DNA of 15,443 nt. Origin: Treponema sp. (GTDB taxonomy: Bacteria > Spirochaetota > Spirochaetia > Treponematales > Treponemataceae). Shown here one piece after another: positions 1 through 7,519 of this stretch; the first letter of the stretch is position 1; each line of letters starts with the position of its first letter. Below the pieces are notes generated by a model, which was not told where the DNA came from, searched no databases, and worked only from the letters and a program-made list of their open reading frames with translations. Made by a program: the position numbers and the translations under genes. The DNA lies in the NCBI GenBank assembly GCA_016293915.1, contig JAEDCY010000053.1, positions 1 through 15,443 on the forward strand. The letters are read 5' to 3'.

Positions 1-80
1 TTTATCAAAACTTTTTCAGATTACGGTTAATTTAGAAAACTCGAATTTCGGGCTAGCTTAAACAGTATGAAGCAAAGGAT
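1..80. other. Left-edge sequence, junction upstream of the truncated methyltransferase
   Basis: The methyltransferase reading frame is closed upstream by a TAG at 54-56. Between that stop and position 81 the frame reads LKQYEAKD, which continues smoothly into the conserved segment that follows, so homology probably runs back to about position 57. Bases 2-60 are open in another frame ending in TAA (58-60), but the encoded piece does not resemble the missing methyltransferase part. This suggests a rearrangement junction or decay near position 56. The source of bases 1-56 cannot be named. Confidence 0.4.
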
Positions 81-2162
81 TTGAGAGAAGCAATTCTTCA
101 ACTTTTTAAGATTTTAGACCAGAAGCCGGAAGAACGTGACCCTTTTCTTAAAGAAGAACTTGCAGCCTTTCCTTATGTAAATGGCGGACTTTTTACAGAA
201 GAAGATTTATTGATTCCTCATTTTACAGAGCAATTAAAAGACTTACTTGTAAATAAGGCAAGTGCAGATTTTAACTGGTCTCAGATTTCTCCAACAATTT
301 TTGGAGCCGTATTTGAGTCTACATTGAACCCGGAAACAAGGCGTTCAGGTGGTATGCATTACACTTCCATTGAAAACATTCATAAGGTAATTGATCCTTT
401 GTTTATGGATGAACTTTATGAAGAATATGAATCGATAAAAAGTATTCCACAAATTTCAACGAGAAATGAAAAGCTTCTTCGGTTCCAGACAAAATTAGGT
501 AATCTGAAATTTCTGGACCCTGCCTGTGGTTCTGGAAACTTTTTGACAGAGACTTATTTGTCATTAAGAAGATTGGAAAATAAATGTCTTCAGTTAATGA
601 TTGGTGGACGAGAAGGGCAGGGCACTCTTACAGAGCTTTTTGGTTATGATTTTGTAAAAGTTCATATTCAGCAGTTCTACGGAATTGAGATAAATGATTT
701 TGCCTGCGTTGTCGCAAAAACAGCATTATGGATTGCTGAATGCCAGATGCTCCAGGAAACAAATTCGATAACAAATTTTGCAACATCTTTTTTGCCACTA
801 GATAATTATACAAGCATTATTGAAGGCAATGCTCTTAGGGTTGATTGGAATTCTGTTATCTCTAAATCGGAATTAACATACATAATGGGTAACCCACCTT
901 TTGTTGGATATGCATATCAATCAAAAGAACAGAAGGAAGACCTAGAAAATCTTATGAAGGGGTTTGGCAAAAACATAGATTTTGTTGCCGGATGGTATTA
1001 CAAAGCCTCACAATTAATTCAAAATACAAATATAAAATGTGCTCTTGTTTCTACAAATTCAATTACTCAGGGAGAACAAGTTGCTGCAATCTGGAAGCCC
1101 TTGTTTGAGCAGTTTGGTATTCATTTTGATTTTGCCTATAGAACTTTCAGATGGGATAGTGAAGCGAATATTAAGGCTCACGTTCATTGTGTAATCTTAG
1201 GATTCAGTTCTTGTGAATCTAAAAAAGAAAAAGTGATTTATCTAAATGAAAGGCAGAAGATGTCAGCAAAAAATATCAATGGATATTTAATTGATGCACC
1301 GAATATTTTTATAGAAAATACAAAGAAATCAATTTGTGAAGTACCAGAAATGGTAAAAGGAAGTATTCCTGTTGATGGTGGAAACTTGATTATTGAAGAA
1401 GCGGATTATGATGATTTTATCAAGAAGGAACCTCAAGCAAAAAAATTTATAAAACAATTTTATGGAGCTCATGAATTTTTACACAATGAAAAGAGATATT
1501 GTCTTTGGTTACTTGGAGCAAATCCTTCCGACTTGAAAAAATGTCCATTGATTATGGAACGTGTACAGAAAGTTAAAGAAATGCGACTCGCAAGTACAAA
1601 AGAAGCAACAAGAAAATTTGCAGATTATCCAACTCGCTTTATGGAAATAAGACAACCTGAATCGAATTATATTTTAATACCATCGCATTCTTCTGAAACC
1701 AGGCGATATATTCCTTTGGGATTTGTAAGTCCTGATATAATCTGTGGAAATGCAAATTTGTTAGTACCAAATGCTTCTTTATATCATTTTGGTATTCTAA
1801 CATCTAATGTACATAATGCATGGATGCGTGTTGTTTGTGGCCGCTTAAAGAGTGATTATCGTTATTCCAATACAATCGTTTACAACAACTTCCCATGGCC
1901 AAATCCTTCAGAAGAACAGAAAAAGAAAATAGAAGAAACTGCTCAGGCAATTCTGGATGCTCGTGCATTATATCCAAATTCATCGCTTGCAGACCTTTAT
2001 GATGAAACATTAATGCCGCCAGAACTCAGGCAAGCTCACAGAGCCAACGATTTGGCAGTTTGTCAGGCTTATGGTTTTAGCAAAGATGTAATGAAACTTG
2101 AAAGCAGATGTGTCGCAGAATTATTCAAAATGTACGAGGAACTTACAAAACGAAACTCGTAA
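81..2162 (+). CDS. MmeI/YeeA-type adenine-specific DNA methyltransferase, N-terminally truncated
   Basis: This is a class I SAM-dependent DNA methyltransferase of the MmeI/YeeA (type IIG-like) group, expected to methylate adenine N6 in a short DNA target. SAM motif I is DPACGSGNF (about residues 146-154) and catalytic motif IV is NPPF (about 271-274), the usual N6-adenine form. Before them lies the end of the helical spacer (PYVNGGLF, about 31-38). After them come the target-recognition region and a typical family C-terminus (MPPELRQAHRAND and onward). Family members are usually near 900 residues; this frame gives 693. The N-terminal domain, which in MmeI-like restriction enzymes carries the nuclease, is absent. 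The only start near the 5' end is TTG at 81, without a clear ribosome binding site; the first ATG is at residue 92. It may be a decaying restriction-modification remnant or a methylase-only fragment. The family is clear; function is uncertain. Confidence 0.8.
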   Translation: MREAILQLFKILDQKPEERDPFLKEELAAFPYVNGGLFTEEDLLIPHFTEQLKDLLVNKASADFNWSQISPTIFGAVFESTLNPETRRSGGMHYTSIENIHKVIDPLFMDELYEEYESIKSIPQISTRNEKLLRFQTKLGNLKFLDPACGSGNFLTETYLSLRRLENKCLQLMIGGREGQGTLTELFGYDFVKVHIQQFYGIEINDFACVVAKTALWIAECQMLQETNSITNFATSFLPLDNYTSIIEGNALRVDWNSVISKSELTYIMGNPPFVGYAYQSKEQKEDLENLMKGFGKNIDFVAGWYYKASQLIQNTNIKCALVSTNSITQGEQVAAIWKPLFEQFGIHFDFAYRTFRWDSEANIKAHVHCVILGFSSCESKKEKVIYLNERQKMSAKNINGYLIDAPNIFIENTKKSICEVPEMVKGSIPVDGGNLIIEEADYDDFIKKEPQAKKFIKQFYGAHEFLHNEKRYCLWLLGANPSDLKKCPLIMERVQKVKEMRLASTKEATRKFADYPTRFMEIRQPESNYILIPSHSSETRRYIPLGFVSPDIICGNANLLVPNASLYHFGILTSNVHNAWMRVVCGRLKSDYRYSNTIVYNNFPWPNPSEEQKKKIEETAQAILDARALYPNSSLADLYDETLMPPELRQAHRANDLAVCQAYGFSKDVMKLESRCVAELFKMYEELTKRNS

Positions 2163-2442
2163 TTTTACGCTGCGTTAGGGATTGGAGCCACGCCGAAGGC
2201 GGCCACTGGACTGAGCGAGTTTGTGATGAGACCTCGGTGGGTAATCAGGAAACGGAGTTCTGTGGTGGTTTCGACAGGCTCAACCACCGTACGTAACGAA
2301 CGAGGGAAGAGGCTGGAGCGATAGCGGAATGGCAGAAAGCCCGACCGACCGCGGAGCGGGCGGGAACGCCCGGAAAAATCCCTGAAAAATCCCTGAAAAA
2401 TAAATCTTGTAGGTCGCCGGGAAATTCATTAAAATATTCAAC
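2163..2442. repeat. Non-coding, repeat-rich gap with short tandem repeat
   Basis: No convincing gene lies here. The stretch is GC-rich compared with the methyltransferase and is made of short inverted repeats, including GGTGGTT/AACCACC at 2264-2288. Before the next gene the 11-base unit AAAAATCCCTG occurs twice in tandem (2374-2384 and 2385-2395), followed by a partial third copy. The texture resembles dispersed intergenic repeats of treponemal genomes, but that is recognition of style and was not searched. Confidence 0.55.
2264..2288. repeat. REP-like palindrome, copy 1
   Basis: GGTGGTT (2264-2270) and AACCACC (2282-2288) form a perfect 7-bp stem around an 11-base loop. The same stem, with the same adjoining TCGA and CTC bases, recurs at 2952-2991, so this is a dispersed element and not a gene-specific terminator. 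Confidence 0.65.
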
Positions 2443-2940
2443 ATGAGTAATACTAACGAATTATGCCCTTGTGGTTCGGGCAAAAAATATGGCGAATGCT
2501 GTGAACCAATTATTAAAGGAAAAATTAAGGCTCCTAGTGCAGAAGCATGTATGCGCGCACGCTACACTTCTTATGTAGTTGGCGAAATTGACTACATCAT
2601 TAACTCTTGCGAAGAAGGCGAAGGAATCGGCGAAATTGACCGCAAGGCAACAGAAGACTGGAGCAAGCAGTCACAGTGGAACGGTCTTAAGATTTTGCGC
2701 ACAGAAAAGGGCGAAAAAGAAGGCGAAGAAATTGTAGAGTTCGAAGCTGATTATACTCTTCACAATATGCACGATATTCATCACGAAATTTCTCTTTTCA
2801 AAAAGGTTGGTGATGACTGGAAATATGTTGCTGGAAACGTTATTCCTACAACAGTAAAGCGCGTTGGTGCAAAAGTTGGCCGCAACGATCCATGCCCTTG
2901 TGGAAGCGGTAAAAAATATAAGCAGTGCTGCGGTAGATAA
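2443..2940 (+). CDS. YchJ-like protein with N- and C-terminal SEC-C zinc motifs
   Basis: This 165-residue protein is laid out like Escherichia coli YchJ (UPF0225). A SEC-C zinc-binding motif CPCGSGKKYGECC sits at residues 8-20 and a second, CPCGSGKKYKQCC, at 151-163. Between them is the family core with MRARYTSYVVGEIDYI (about 37-52), a helical stretch, and a NTF2-like beta region that includes the HHEISLF and WKYVAG segments. The C-terminal SEC-C, preceded by GRNDP, is the same module that in SecA binds SecB and ribosomes. The molecular function of YchJ is unknown; a role near the ribosome or Sec pathway would be inference. The ATG at 2443 is chosen because the first SEC-C follows at once. 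Upstream ribosome-binding sequence is poor. The gene is intact and full length. Confidence 0.92.
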   Translation: MSNTNELCPCGSGKKYGECCEPIIKGKIKAPSAEACMRARYTSYVVGEIDYIINSCEEGEGIGEIDRKATEDWSKQSQWNGLKILRTEKGEKEGEEIVEFEADYTLHNMHDIHHEISLFKKVGDDWKYVAGNVIPTTVKRVGAKVGRNDPCPCGSGKKYKQCCGR

Positions 2941-2951
2941 CAGGAACGCAA

Positions 2952-2991
2952 GGTGGTTTCGATACACCTGCTTTGCAGGCACTCAACCACC
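2952..2991. repeat. REP-like palindrome, copy 2
   Basis: GGTGGTT (2952-2958) and AACCACC (2985-2991) form the same outer stem as at 2264-2288. Here the interior carries an extra CCTGC-TTT-GCAGG hairpin. The element fills the gap between ychJ-like and rlmB and overlaps the false upstream TTG start of rlmB at 2973. Confidence 0.65.
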
Positions 2992-3005
2992 AGACGTGGA
3001 CTAAT

Positions 3006-3824
3006 ATGTATATAACAGGTTTTCACTCAATCGAAGAAAAGGTTCGCTCTCAGAAAAAAAATACGCAAGCCGGCCAGTCTGGTTCAAAGGCTGGTGCTTC
3101 GTCCGGCTACAAAATATATTTCAGCAAGCCGGGCCCTCGTGTAAAAAAGATTCTTGCTGCCGCAAAGGAAGTGGGAATTACCTGCGAGCAGACAAATGAT
3201 GCCGAACTCGACAAGCTTGTAAGCGGTCTGGACGAAACTCTGCGAGACCATCGCGGTATCGTAATGGAGATTTCTGGCGGTGGTAAGCAGCCGGCGGCGA
3301 ATCTTGTAGACTTTGATTCCTGGGTGAAAACTCATAGCGGTGATGTCGGTACAAACGGCGATGCCGCATCCCGCTGCACCATCGTAATTCTCGACAGCAT
3401 TACTGACCCTCATAATGTAGGTGCCATTCTTCGAAGCTGCGACCAGTTTGGTGCTTCTCTTGTAATTATTCCAGAACACAATTCTGCCAGCGATATTGCA
3501 GGCAACGAAGTTATTGGTCGTACTAGTGCAGGAGCCAGCGCCTGGGTTCCGGTCGCAATTGTAAACAATCTTGTGCGTGCGGCTGAACAGCTAAAGCAAG
3601 CCGGTTTCTGGATTTACGGTGCAGATGCCGGTGGAGAAAACTGCCGCAAAATTGACTTCCCTGAAAAATCCGTTCTTATCATGGGCAGCGAGGGGACAGG
3701 TATCTCACAACTCCTCGAAAAACAATGCGATACAATCGTCTCAATTCCAACCTGCGGCAAAATCGACAGCCTCAATGTTTCTGTAGCAGCAGGTGTACTT
3801 TTATACGAACTCTGTACCCGATAG
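3006..3824 (+). CDS. rlmB: 23S rRNA 2'-O-methyltransferase, RlmB/TrmH (SPOUT) family
   Basis: This SPOUT-class methyltransferase would methylate a ribose 2'-OH, in the RlmB case Gm2251 of 23S rRNA. The N-terminal substrate-binding segment begins YITGFHSIEEKV, which aligns with the G-x-H/N-x-V-x-E start of the family. The catalytic SPOUT domain shows motif 1 (DSITDPHNVGAILRSCDQFG), motif 2 (LIMGSEGTGIS) and motif 3 (IPTCGKIDSLNVSVAAGVLL), all with key residues kept. The start is placed at ATG 3006, giving 272 residues. The frame can be extended to a TTG at 2973, but those 11 codons lie in a REP-like palindrome and do not match the family. The N-terminal part contains a polar Ser/Gly/Lys-rich linker (about residues 12-30). 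Assignment to RlmB over another TrmH-family member is likely but not certain. Confidence 0.9.
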   Translation: MYITGFHSIEEKVRSQKKNTQAGQSGSKAGASSGYKIYFSKPGPRVKKILAAAKEVGITCEQTNDAELDKLVSGLDETLRDHRGIVMEISGGGKQPAANLVDFDSWVKTHSGDVGTNGDAASRCTIVILDSITDPHNVGAILRSCDQFGASLVIIPEHNSASDIAGNEVIGRTSAGASAWVPVAIVNNLVRAAEQLKQAGFWIYGADAGGENCRKIDFPEKSVLIMGSEGTGISQLLEKQCDTIVSIPTCGKIDSLNVSVAAGVLLYELCTR

Positions 3825-3846
3825 GTTTATACCTTATAGATTTACT

Positions 3847-3875
3847 TTGACAAAATCACTAAAAAATGTCATAAT
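3847..3875 (+). promoter_or_regulatory. Sigma-70-type promoter for the hemolysin III-like gene
   Basis: A perfect -35 TTGACA (3847-3852) and a -10 CATAAT (3870-3875) are separated by 17 bases. The ATG at 3905 follows, with GAGG (3894-3897) as Shine-Dalgarno sequence. This is the best-matching promoter in the window. Confidence 0.7.
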
Positions 3876-3904
3876 AAATTAAATCAAAAAAATGAGGTAT
3901 TCTT

Positions 3905-4807
3905 ATGTCCAGACAAGATGATATTGCTGAAAAAGCAGTTAGAAAATCAACTCTCAAATCATTAAAGAAAAAGAAGCGCTCAAGACTCAAGCAGCTTAAA
4001 ATTGATTATGAAAATGCTGTTCAGCAGATCCAGATTCAGTATGCCGAAGACCCGGAACGTCTCAAAGCAAAATACGCTGCAGCTGAGTACGCAAAAAATG
4101 AAAAAGGAAAAAAGCGTGCAGAAAGACGAATTGCAAGTGAAAAACGTATTCTGGAGCTTACAAAAAATACCCGTCGTTTAACAACCGGCGAAGAAATTGC
4201 AAGTTCAATTGTTCAGGGAATAGGAGCTTCTCTCTTTATTGCTGCAACTGCAATTCTTGATACTCTTGCAATGCGAAATGTTACAAGCTTCTTTAATACA
4301 ACGATTGTATTTTATTCGTTCTTTGGTATTTCAATGATTTTGATGTATCTCAGTTCTCTGCTTCAGCATGCACTTACAAACCTTACTGCAAAACAGGTTT
4401 TTGATCGTTTGTCACATGTTTTATCATTCCTGATTATCGGCTTTGGCTATAGTGCATATACAATCACTAAGATTCAGGGAACGACAGGCTGGATTCTTTT
4501 TGGAATTGTTTGGGCAATTGTTCTGGTAGGAATTCTTTTCTATGCAATTTCAGGTCAGAAATATGCAAAGTTAAATATTATTCTTTACATTCTTGCTGGC
4601 TTCTCTGGTCTTGTAGTTGCAAAGAATCTCTTTGAAGTTCTTTCTTCAAAAAGTTTCAGCATGCTTGTTCTTGGTGCTGTCTTCTATCTCGTGGGAATCA
4701 TCTTCTATAATCTTAAGAAAATTAAATTTATGCACCTGTTCAGCAACATCATTATGTTGTTTGGAAGCGTTTATATTTTCTTTTCTTTGTTCTTTATCAA
4801 CAGTTAA
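3905..4807 (+). CDS. Divergent hemolysin III/PAQR-family membrane protein with charged N-terminal extension
   Basis: The 300-residue protein has two parts. Residues 1 to about 92 are highly charged, Lys/Arg/Glu-rich and probably helical or coiled-coil. Residues 93-300 form a seven-helix membrane domain that follows hemolysin III (HlyIII/YqfA) almost segment by segment: TTGEEIASSIVQGIG, then MILMYLSSLLQHAL, AKQVFDRLSH, GTTGWILFGIVW, and a final YLVGIIFYNLKKIKFMHLFSNIIMLFGS. Usual members are about 210-230 residues and lack the charged N-terminus. Several family metal-site positions are altered: the first-helix Asn/His become Ser/Gln (S101, Q104), the Tyr before H155 is Gln154, the Asp of the Asp-His pair is Ser170 (H171 kept), and the C-terminal HxxxH is H277 and Asn281. 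It may therefore lack the family zinc hydrolase activity. It has its own promoter and Shine-Dalgarno sequence. Function unknown. Confidence 0.72.
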   Translation: MSRQDDIAEKAVRKSTLKSLKKKKRSRLKQLKIDYENAVQQIQIQYAEDPERLKAKYAAAEYAKNEKGKKRAERRIASEKRILELTKNTRRLTTGEEIASSIVQGIGASLFIAATAILDTLAMRNVTSFFNTTIVFYSFFGISMILMYLSSLLQHALTNLTAKQVFDRLSHVLSFLIIGFGYSAYTITKIQGTTGWILFGIVWAIVLVGILFYAISGQKYAKLNIILYILAGFSGLVVAKNLFEVLSSKSFSMLVLGAVFYLVGIIFYNLKKIKFMHLFSNIIMLFGSVYIFFSLFFINS

Positions 4808-4831
4808 TGTGAAATAAAGGATATAAAATGA

Positions 4832-5069
4832 AGGGGGGGGCTAATAAGTTTACCTCCTGGTGTCATTCCGAACGCTACGACACATTCGCACGCACCTGCT
4901 ACGAATGTGTTTTTCGGAATCTATAAATCTAAATGTAGTGTAGATGCTGAAACATAGGGAGCGGCACTGCGTAGCAGGGCAAAAATAGTCCAGTGGACTA
5001 TTTTTAGCGAGTCTCCGAGCAGCTGTGCTGCAAAGGTTCAGCATGACGATACTTATTAGTCGCCCCCTT
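4832..5069. repeat. Nested palindromic element between two convergent genes
   Basis: The ends form an inverted repeat: a G-run plus CTAATAAGT (left, 4841-4849) against ACTTATTAG plus a C-run (right, 5051-5059 onward). Within it GTCAT (4862-4866) pairs with ATGAC (5043-5047). Inside that are two hairpins. The first uses ATTCCGA/TCGGAAT (4865-4871, 4914-4920) and ACACATTCG/CGAATGTGT (4880-4888, 4902-4910). The second uses ATGCTGAA/TTCAGCAT (4944-4951, 5037-5044) and encloses the perfect 25-base palindrome at 4981-5005. A T-rich run follows at 5068-5078 on the plus strand, so the outer stem may end transcription of the upstream gene. Short open frames here are artefacts of the palindrome. Confidence 0.7.
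4981..5005. repeat. Perfect 12-bp palindrome with one-base centre
   Basis: AAAAATAGTCCA and TGGACTATTTTT are exact reverse complements around a single G. It lies at the centre of the second hairpin of the larger nested element. The 3' T-run on either strand would make it a good intrinsic terminator for both converging transcripts. Confidence 0.65.
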
Positions 5070-5097
5070 TTTGTTTTTATATTGCTTAAAAAGTTTT

Positions 5098-5937
5098 TTA
5101 CTCTTTCAAGCCTAAATCAATTTCCAGCAAAATCGGAGTGTGGTCCTGGCGCGGGCCGGAATCTATCATCTCTGATTTTTTGATTTGTTCTTTGATGCGG
5201 TCGCTGACGAGGAAGTAATCAATACGCCAGCCCGAGTTGTTTATCTTGCTGGTTTTGATTCTCTGACCCCACCAGGAATAAATATTTTTTACATCTCCAT
5301 GGATGTGGCGGAAGCTGTCTGTAAAGCCGCGGGCAAGAAGCTTTGTAAAGCCTTCGCGCTCCTCGTCGGTAAAGCCGGCAGAAAAATGATTGCTGGCCGG
5401 ATTTGCAAGGTCAATTTCCTTGTGGGCAACATTGAAGTCACCGCAGGCAATAACCGGTTTTTTCGCATCCAGGCTGGCAAGATAATCAGCGTAAAGAGCG
5501 TCCCACTGCTGGCGTTCTGTGAGGCGCTTAAGACCGTCGCCCGAGTTTGGAGTGTAAACGTTTACAAAATAAAAGGCACCAAAGTCCAGAGTGAGGAGTC
5601 GGCCCTCGTCATCCATTGTATCTGGAGCGCCAAGTCGTGGCTCTTCGCGGCTGGCTGTCATGCCTTCCTTGTATAAAATCATGGTGCCTGCATAACCTTT
5701 TTTTGCTGGCGGCACAGAAGAAAGCCATTCAATCTTATAGCCCGGAAAATACTGGCTTAGCAGTTCCAGGTGCTTTGGGTTTGGTCCTTCTGCCGGCAGC
5801 TTGGTTTCCTGAATTGCAATTACATCAGCATTATAGCCGCCAAGATTTTTAAGCACAGCCTGCGACAATAGCGCCCTGTCCGAAGTAGAAGTCAGCGCCG
5901 CATTAATTGAATCTATGTTCCAAGAAATAAATGTCAT
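5098..5937 (-). CDS. xth: Exodeoxyribonuclease III (ExoA/Xth family AP endonuclease)
   Basis: This 279-residue Mg-dependent endonuclease/exonuclease/phosphatase-fold enzyme would cut DNA 5' of abasic sites in base excision repair and also degrade 3' ends. All family catalytic groups are visible: Asn7 (SWNIDS), Glu44 (QETKLP, metal ligand), Tyr128 (NVYTPN), Asp167 and Asn169 (CGDFN), Asp240 in WRIDYFLVS, and the Asp265-His266 pair (QDHTPI). The tryptophans of YSWWGQR (about 220-226) and WRIDYFL match the ExoIII recognition loops. Length is normal. The ATG start has a strong AAGGAG Shine-Dalgarno sequence (complement of 5944-5949). It is transcribed away from tcdA and toward the hemolysin III-like gene. 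Nothing in it looks damaged. Confidence 0.95.
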   Translation of the reverse strand: MTFISWNIDSINAALTSTSDRALLSQAVLKNLGGYNADVIAIQETKLPAEGPNPKHLELLSQYFPGYKIEWLSSVPPAKKGYAGTMILYKEGMTASREEPRLGAPDTMDDEGRLLTLDFGAFYFVNVYTPNSGDGLKRLTERQQWDALYADYLASLDAKKPVIACGDFNVAHKEIDLANPASNHFSAGFTDEEREGFTKLLARGFTDSFRHIHGDVKNIYSWWGQRIKTSKINNSGWRIDYFLVSDRIKEQIKKSEMIDSGPRQDHTPILLEIDLGLKE

Positions 5938-6042
5938 AATATACTCCTTCTTTCAGTATATTAGATTTTGGGGAGAATTTCAGCAGGTAGAGGAGAATCA
6001 ATTATTTTGCTATAATAACCCATCAATCAGATAGGAAATAAA
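5938..6042. promoter_or_regulatory. Divergent regulatory gap between xth and tcdA
   Basis: The gap serves both genes. On the plus strand an extended -10 element, TGCTATAAT (6008-6016), lies just ahead of tcdA, with no recognisable -35, and AGGAAA (6033-6038) is its Shine-Dalgarno sequence. On the minus strand the AAGGAG site of xth is clear but its promoter is not. Confidence 0.5.
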
Positions 6043-6822
6043 ATGTTAAATCAGTTTTCAAGAACAGAAATTCTTCTTGGCAAAGAAGCTATGGAGATTT
6101 TGAATAAGGCTCATATTGCAGTTTTTGGAGTCGGCGGTGTGGGCGGTTATACTGTTGAAGCCCTTATCCGCTCAGGCATTCAGCATATTGACCTCATAGA
6201 TGATGATACAGTCAGCCTCACAAATCTCAACCGACAGATTATTGCAACACATTCGACCATCGGAAAATACAAGGTTGATGTAATGAAGGAACGCATTCTC
6301 GACATAAATCCTTCTGCCGAGGTCAACGTTCACAAGTGTTTTTATCTTCCCGAAACCCGCGACCTCTTTGACTTTACAAAATATGATTATGTCGTAGACG
6401 CAGTTGATACAGTCACAGCAAAAATCAATTTGATACTGCAGGCAAAAGAAGCCTGCACAAAAATCATCTGCAGCATGGGAGTCGGCAACAAAATGGATCC
6501 CACTCAATTCCAAGTTGCAGACATCTCCCAAACCTCCGTGTGTCCTCTCGCCCGCGTAATGCGCCAGGAATGCAAAAAACGAAAAATCAAAAACGTAAAG
6601 GTCGTCTTTTCTACAGAAAAAGTTCTGCGCCCGATTGAAGACATGGCAATCAGCTGCCGTCAGCACTGCATTTGTCCGCCCGGAGCCCAGCACAAATGCA
6701 CCGAACGCCGCGACATCCCCGGCAGCACCGCCTTCGTCCCGTCAGTAGCCGGCCTCATCATCGCCAGCGAAATCATAAAAGATTTGACACAGGAAGCTAC
6801 GGCTAGGGCACGGAGCTTATAA
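6043..6822 (+). CDS. tcdA: tRNA threonylcarbamoyladenosine dehydratase TcdA (CsdL)
   Basis: This E1-like ThiF/MoeB-fold enzyme would use ATP to dehydrate t6A37 of tRNAs to cyclic t6A. The nucleotide-binding loop GVGGVG is at residues 29-34, followed by the acidic strand LIDDDTVSLTNLNRQ (51-65), the second acidic strand VVDAVDTV (117-124), and CPLARVMRQE (167-176), all diagnostic of TcdA. The C-terminal part has a Cys cluster (C205, C209, C211, C219) in a CPPG-containing segment, followed by PGSTAFVPSVAGL. This cluster occurs in many non-enterobacterial homologues and might bind zinc (inference). At 259 residues it is of normal length. It is preceded by an extended -10 promoter and stands alone as a single-gene unit. 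Confidence 0.93.
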   Translation: MLNQFSRTEILLGKEAMEILNKAHIAVFGVGGVGGYTVEALIRSGIQHIDLIDDDTVSLTNLNRQIIATHSTIGKYKVDVMKERILDINPSAEVNVHKCFYLPETRDLFDFTKYDYVVDAVDTVTAKINLILQAKEACTKIICSMGVGNKMDPTQFQVADISQTSVCPLARVMRQECKKRKIKNVKVVFSTEKVLRPIEDMAISCRQHCICPPGAQHKCTERRDIPGSTAFVPSVAGLIIASEIIKDLTQEATARARSL

Positions 6823-7072
6823 AATTATTGTCAATTAAATCAAAGTTTATTATATTTAGATTGTAAAGCCTGCTGCACAGAAGAATGTATCCAGTAACCA
6901 ACTTAGATTAATGAGTATGTGCGGTTATATGATTGCCGTGTTCGCCCTTCGACTCTGCTCGGGGATCACACAGCAATGACACATTTATTTTATCTTCGTT
7001 TTTTCTTTACCACAATTCAGGCCTGAAGCTGGACTGGCGCTGAAAAATCAATTTTCTCATGAGGTACGTGGT
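6823..7072. other. Non-coding gap with REP-like palindrome and leader of the ORF6N gene
   Basis: There is no supported gene. It holds the palindrome at 6932-6977 and the 12-base perfect palindrome TTCAGGCCTGAA (7016-7027). The Shine-Dalgarno sequence GAGGT (7061-7065) lies seven bases before the ATG at 7073. No good promoter was recognised. Confidence 0.5.
6932..6977. repeat. REP-like hairpin
   Basis: ATTGCCGTGT (6932-6941) pairs with ACACAGCAAT (6968-6977) over 10 bp with one G-U pair. The loop contains CGCCC and GGGG segments. The adjoining AGCAATGAC resembles the ATGAC end of the element at 4832-5069, suggesting a related repeat family. Confidence 0.5.
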
Positions 7073-7519
7073 ATGGAAAATGAAATTTCAATTCTGGAAG
7101 AAAACTCAATTCGCTTAAAGATTCATGTCATTCGCGGCCAGCAGGTGATGCTGGATTTTGATCTTGCTCAGATTTATGGATATGAAACAAAGAATTTTAA
7201 TCGCCAGGTAAAAAACAACATTGAACGATTTGATTCTGATTTTATGTTTCAACTATCTGATACGGAAGTAGAAGAACTTTCAAGGTGCAAAATTTTCACC
7301 TTGAACAAAGGGCGTGGTAGTAACATAAAGTATGCCCCTTACGCCTTCACCGAACAGGGAATTTATATGTTAATGACCGTCCTCAAAGGTGACCTTGCAG
7401 TCACTCAAAGTAAAATGTTAATCAGAACCTTTAAAGAAATGAAGCATTTTATTCAGAATAATTCTCATATTTTTTCAGAGCTGGATAATATCAAAAATCA
7501 TCTCTTGGAATCTGATTGA
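7073..7519 (+). CDS. ORF6N (KilA-N-like) DNA-binding domain protein, 5' part of a split gene
   Basis: Residues about 12-105 match the ORF6N/KilA-N DNA-binding family of phage-derived and mobile-element proteins. Recognisable segments are VIRGQQVMLDFDLAQIYGYET, the NFNRQVKNNIERFDSDFMFQLS helix-turn region, and YAFTEQGIYMLMTVL. After it comes a helical linker that stops abruptly at LLESD. In longer family members the linker runs on into a C-terminal PLD-like domain; that domain is present downstream at 7638-8051 in another frame. The TGA stop (7517-7519) is the first codon of an inserted 84-base hairpin element, so this is the 5' half of an interrupted gene. The N-terminal DNA-binding part could still be made, since its start and Shine-Dalgarno sequence are good. 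Biological role in the family is poorly known. Confidence 0.85.
   Translation: MENEISILEENSIRLKIHVIRGQQVMLDFDLAQIYGYETKNFNRQVKNNIERFDSDFMFQLSDTEVEELSRCKIFTLNKGRGSNIKYAPYAFTEQGIYMLMTVLKGDLAVTQSKMLIRTFKEMKHFIQNNSHIFSELDNIKNHLLESD

Noticed and set aside
2973..3005. Upstream TTG start of the rlmB frame
   Set aside because: The extra codons lie in a REP-like palindrome and lack family similarity; ATG 3006 fits the family N-terminus.
4850..5044. 64-residue minus-strand frame
   Set aside because: It is entirely made of nested palindromic repeat sequence and has no ribosome-binding site or known similarity.
5185..5676. 163-residue plus-strand frame
   Set aside because: It is antisense to xth, which has all catalytic motifs.
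6172..6693. 173-residue minus-strand frame
   Set aside because: It is the antisense of tcdA, whose motifs are unambiguous.
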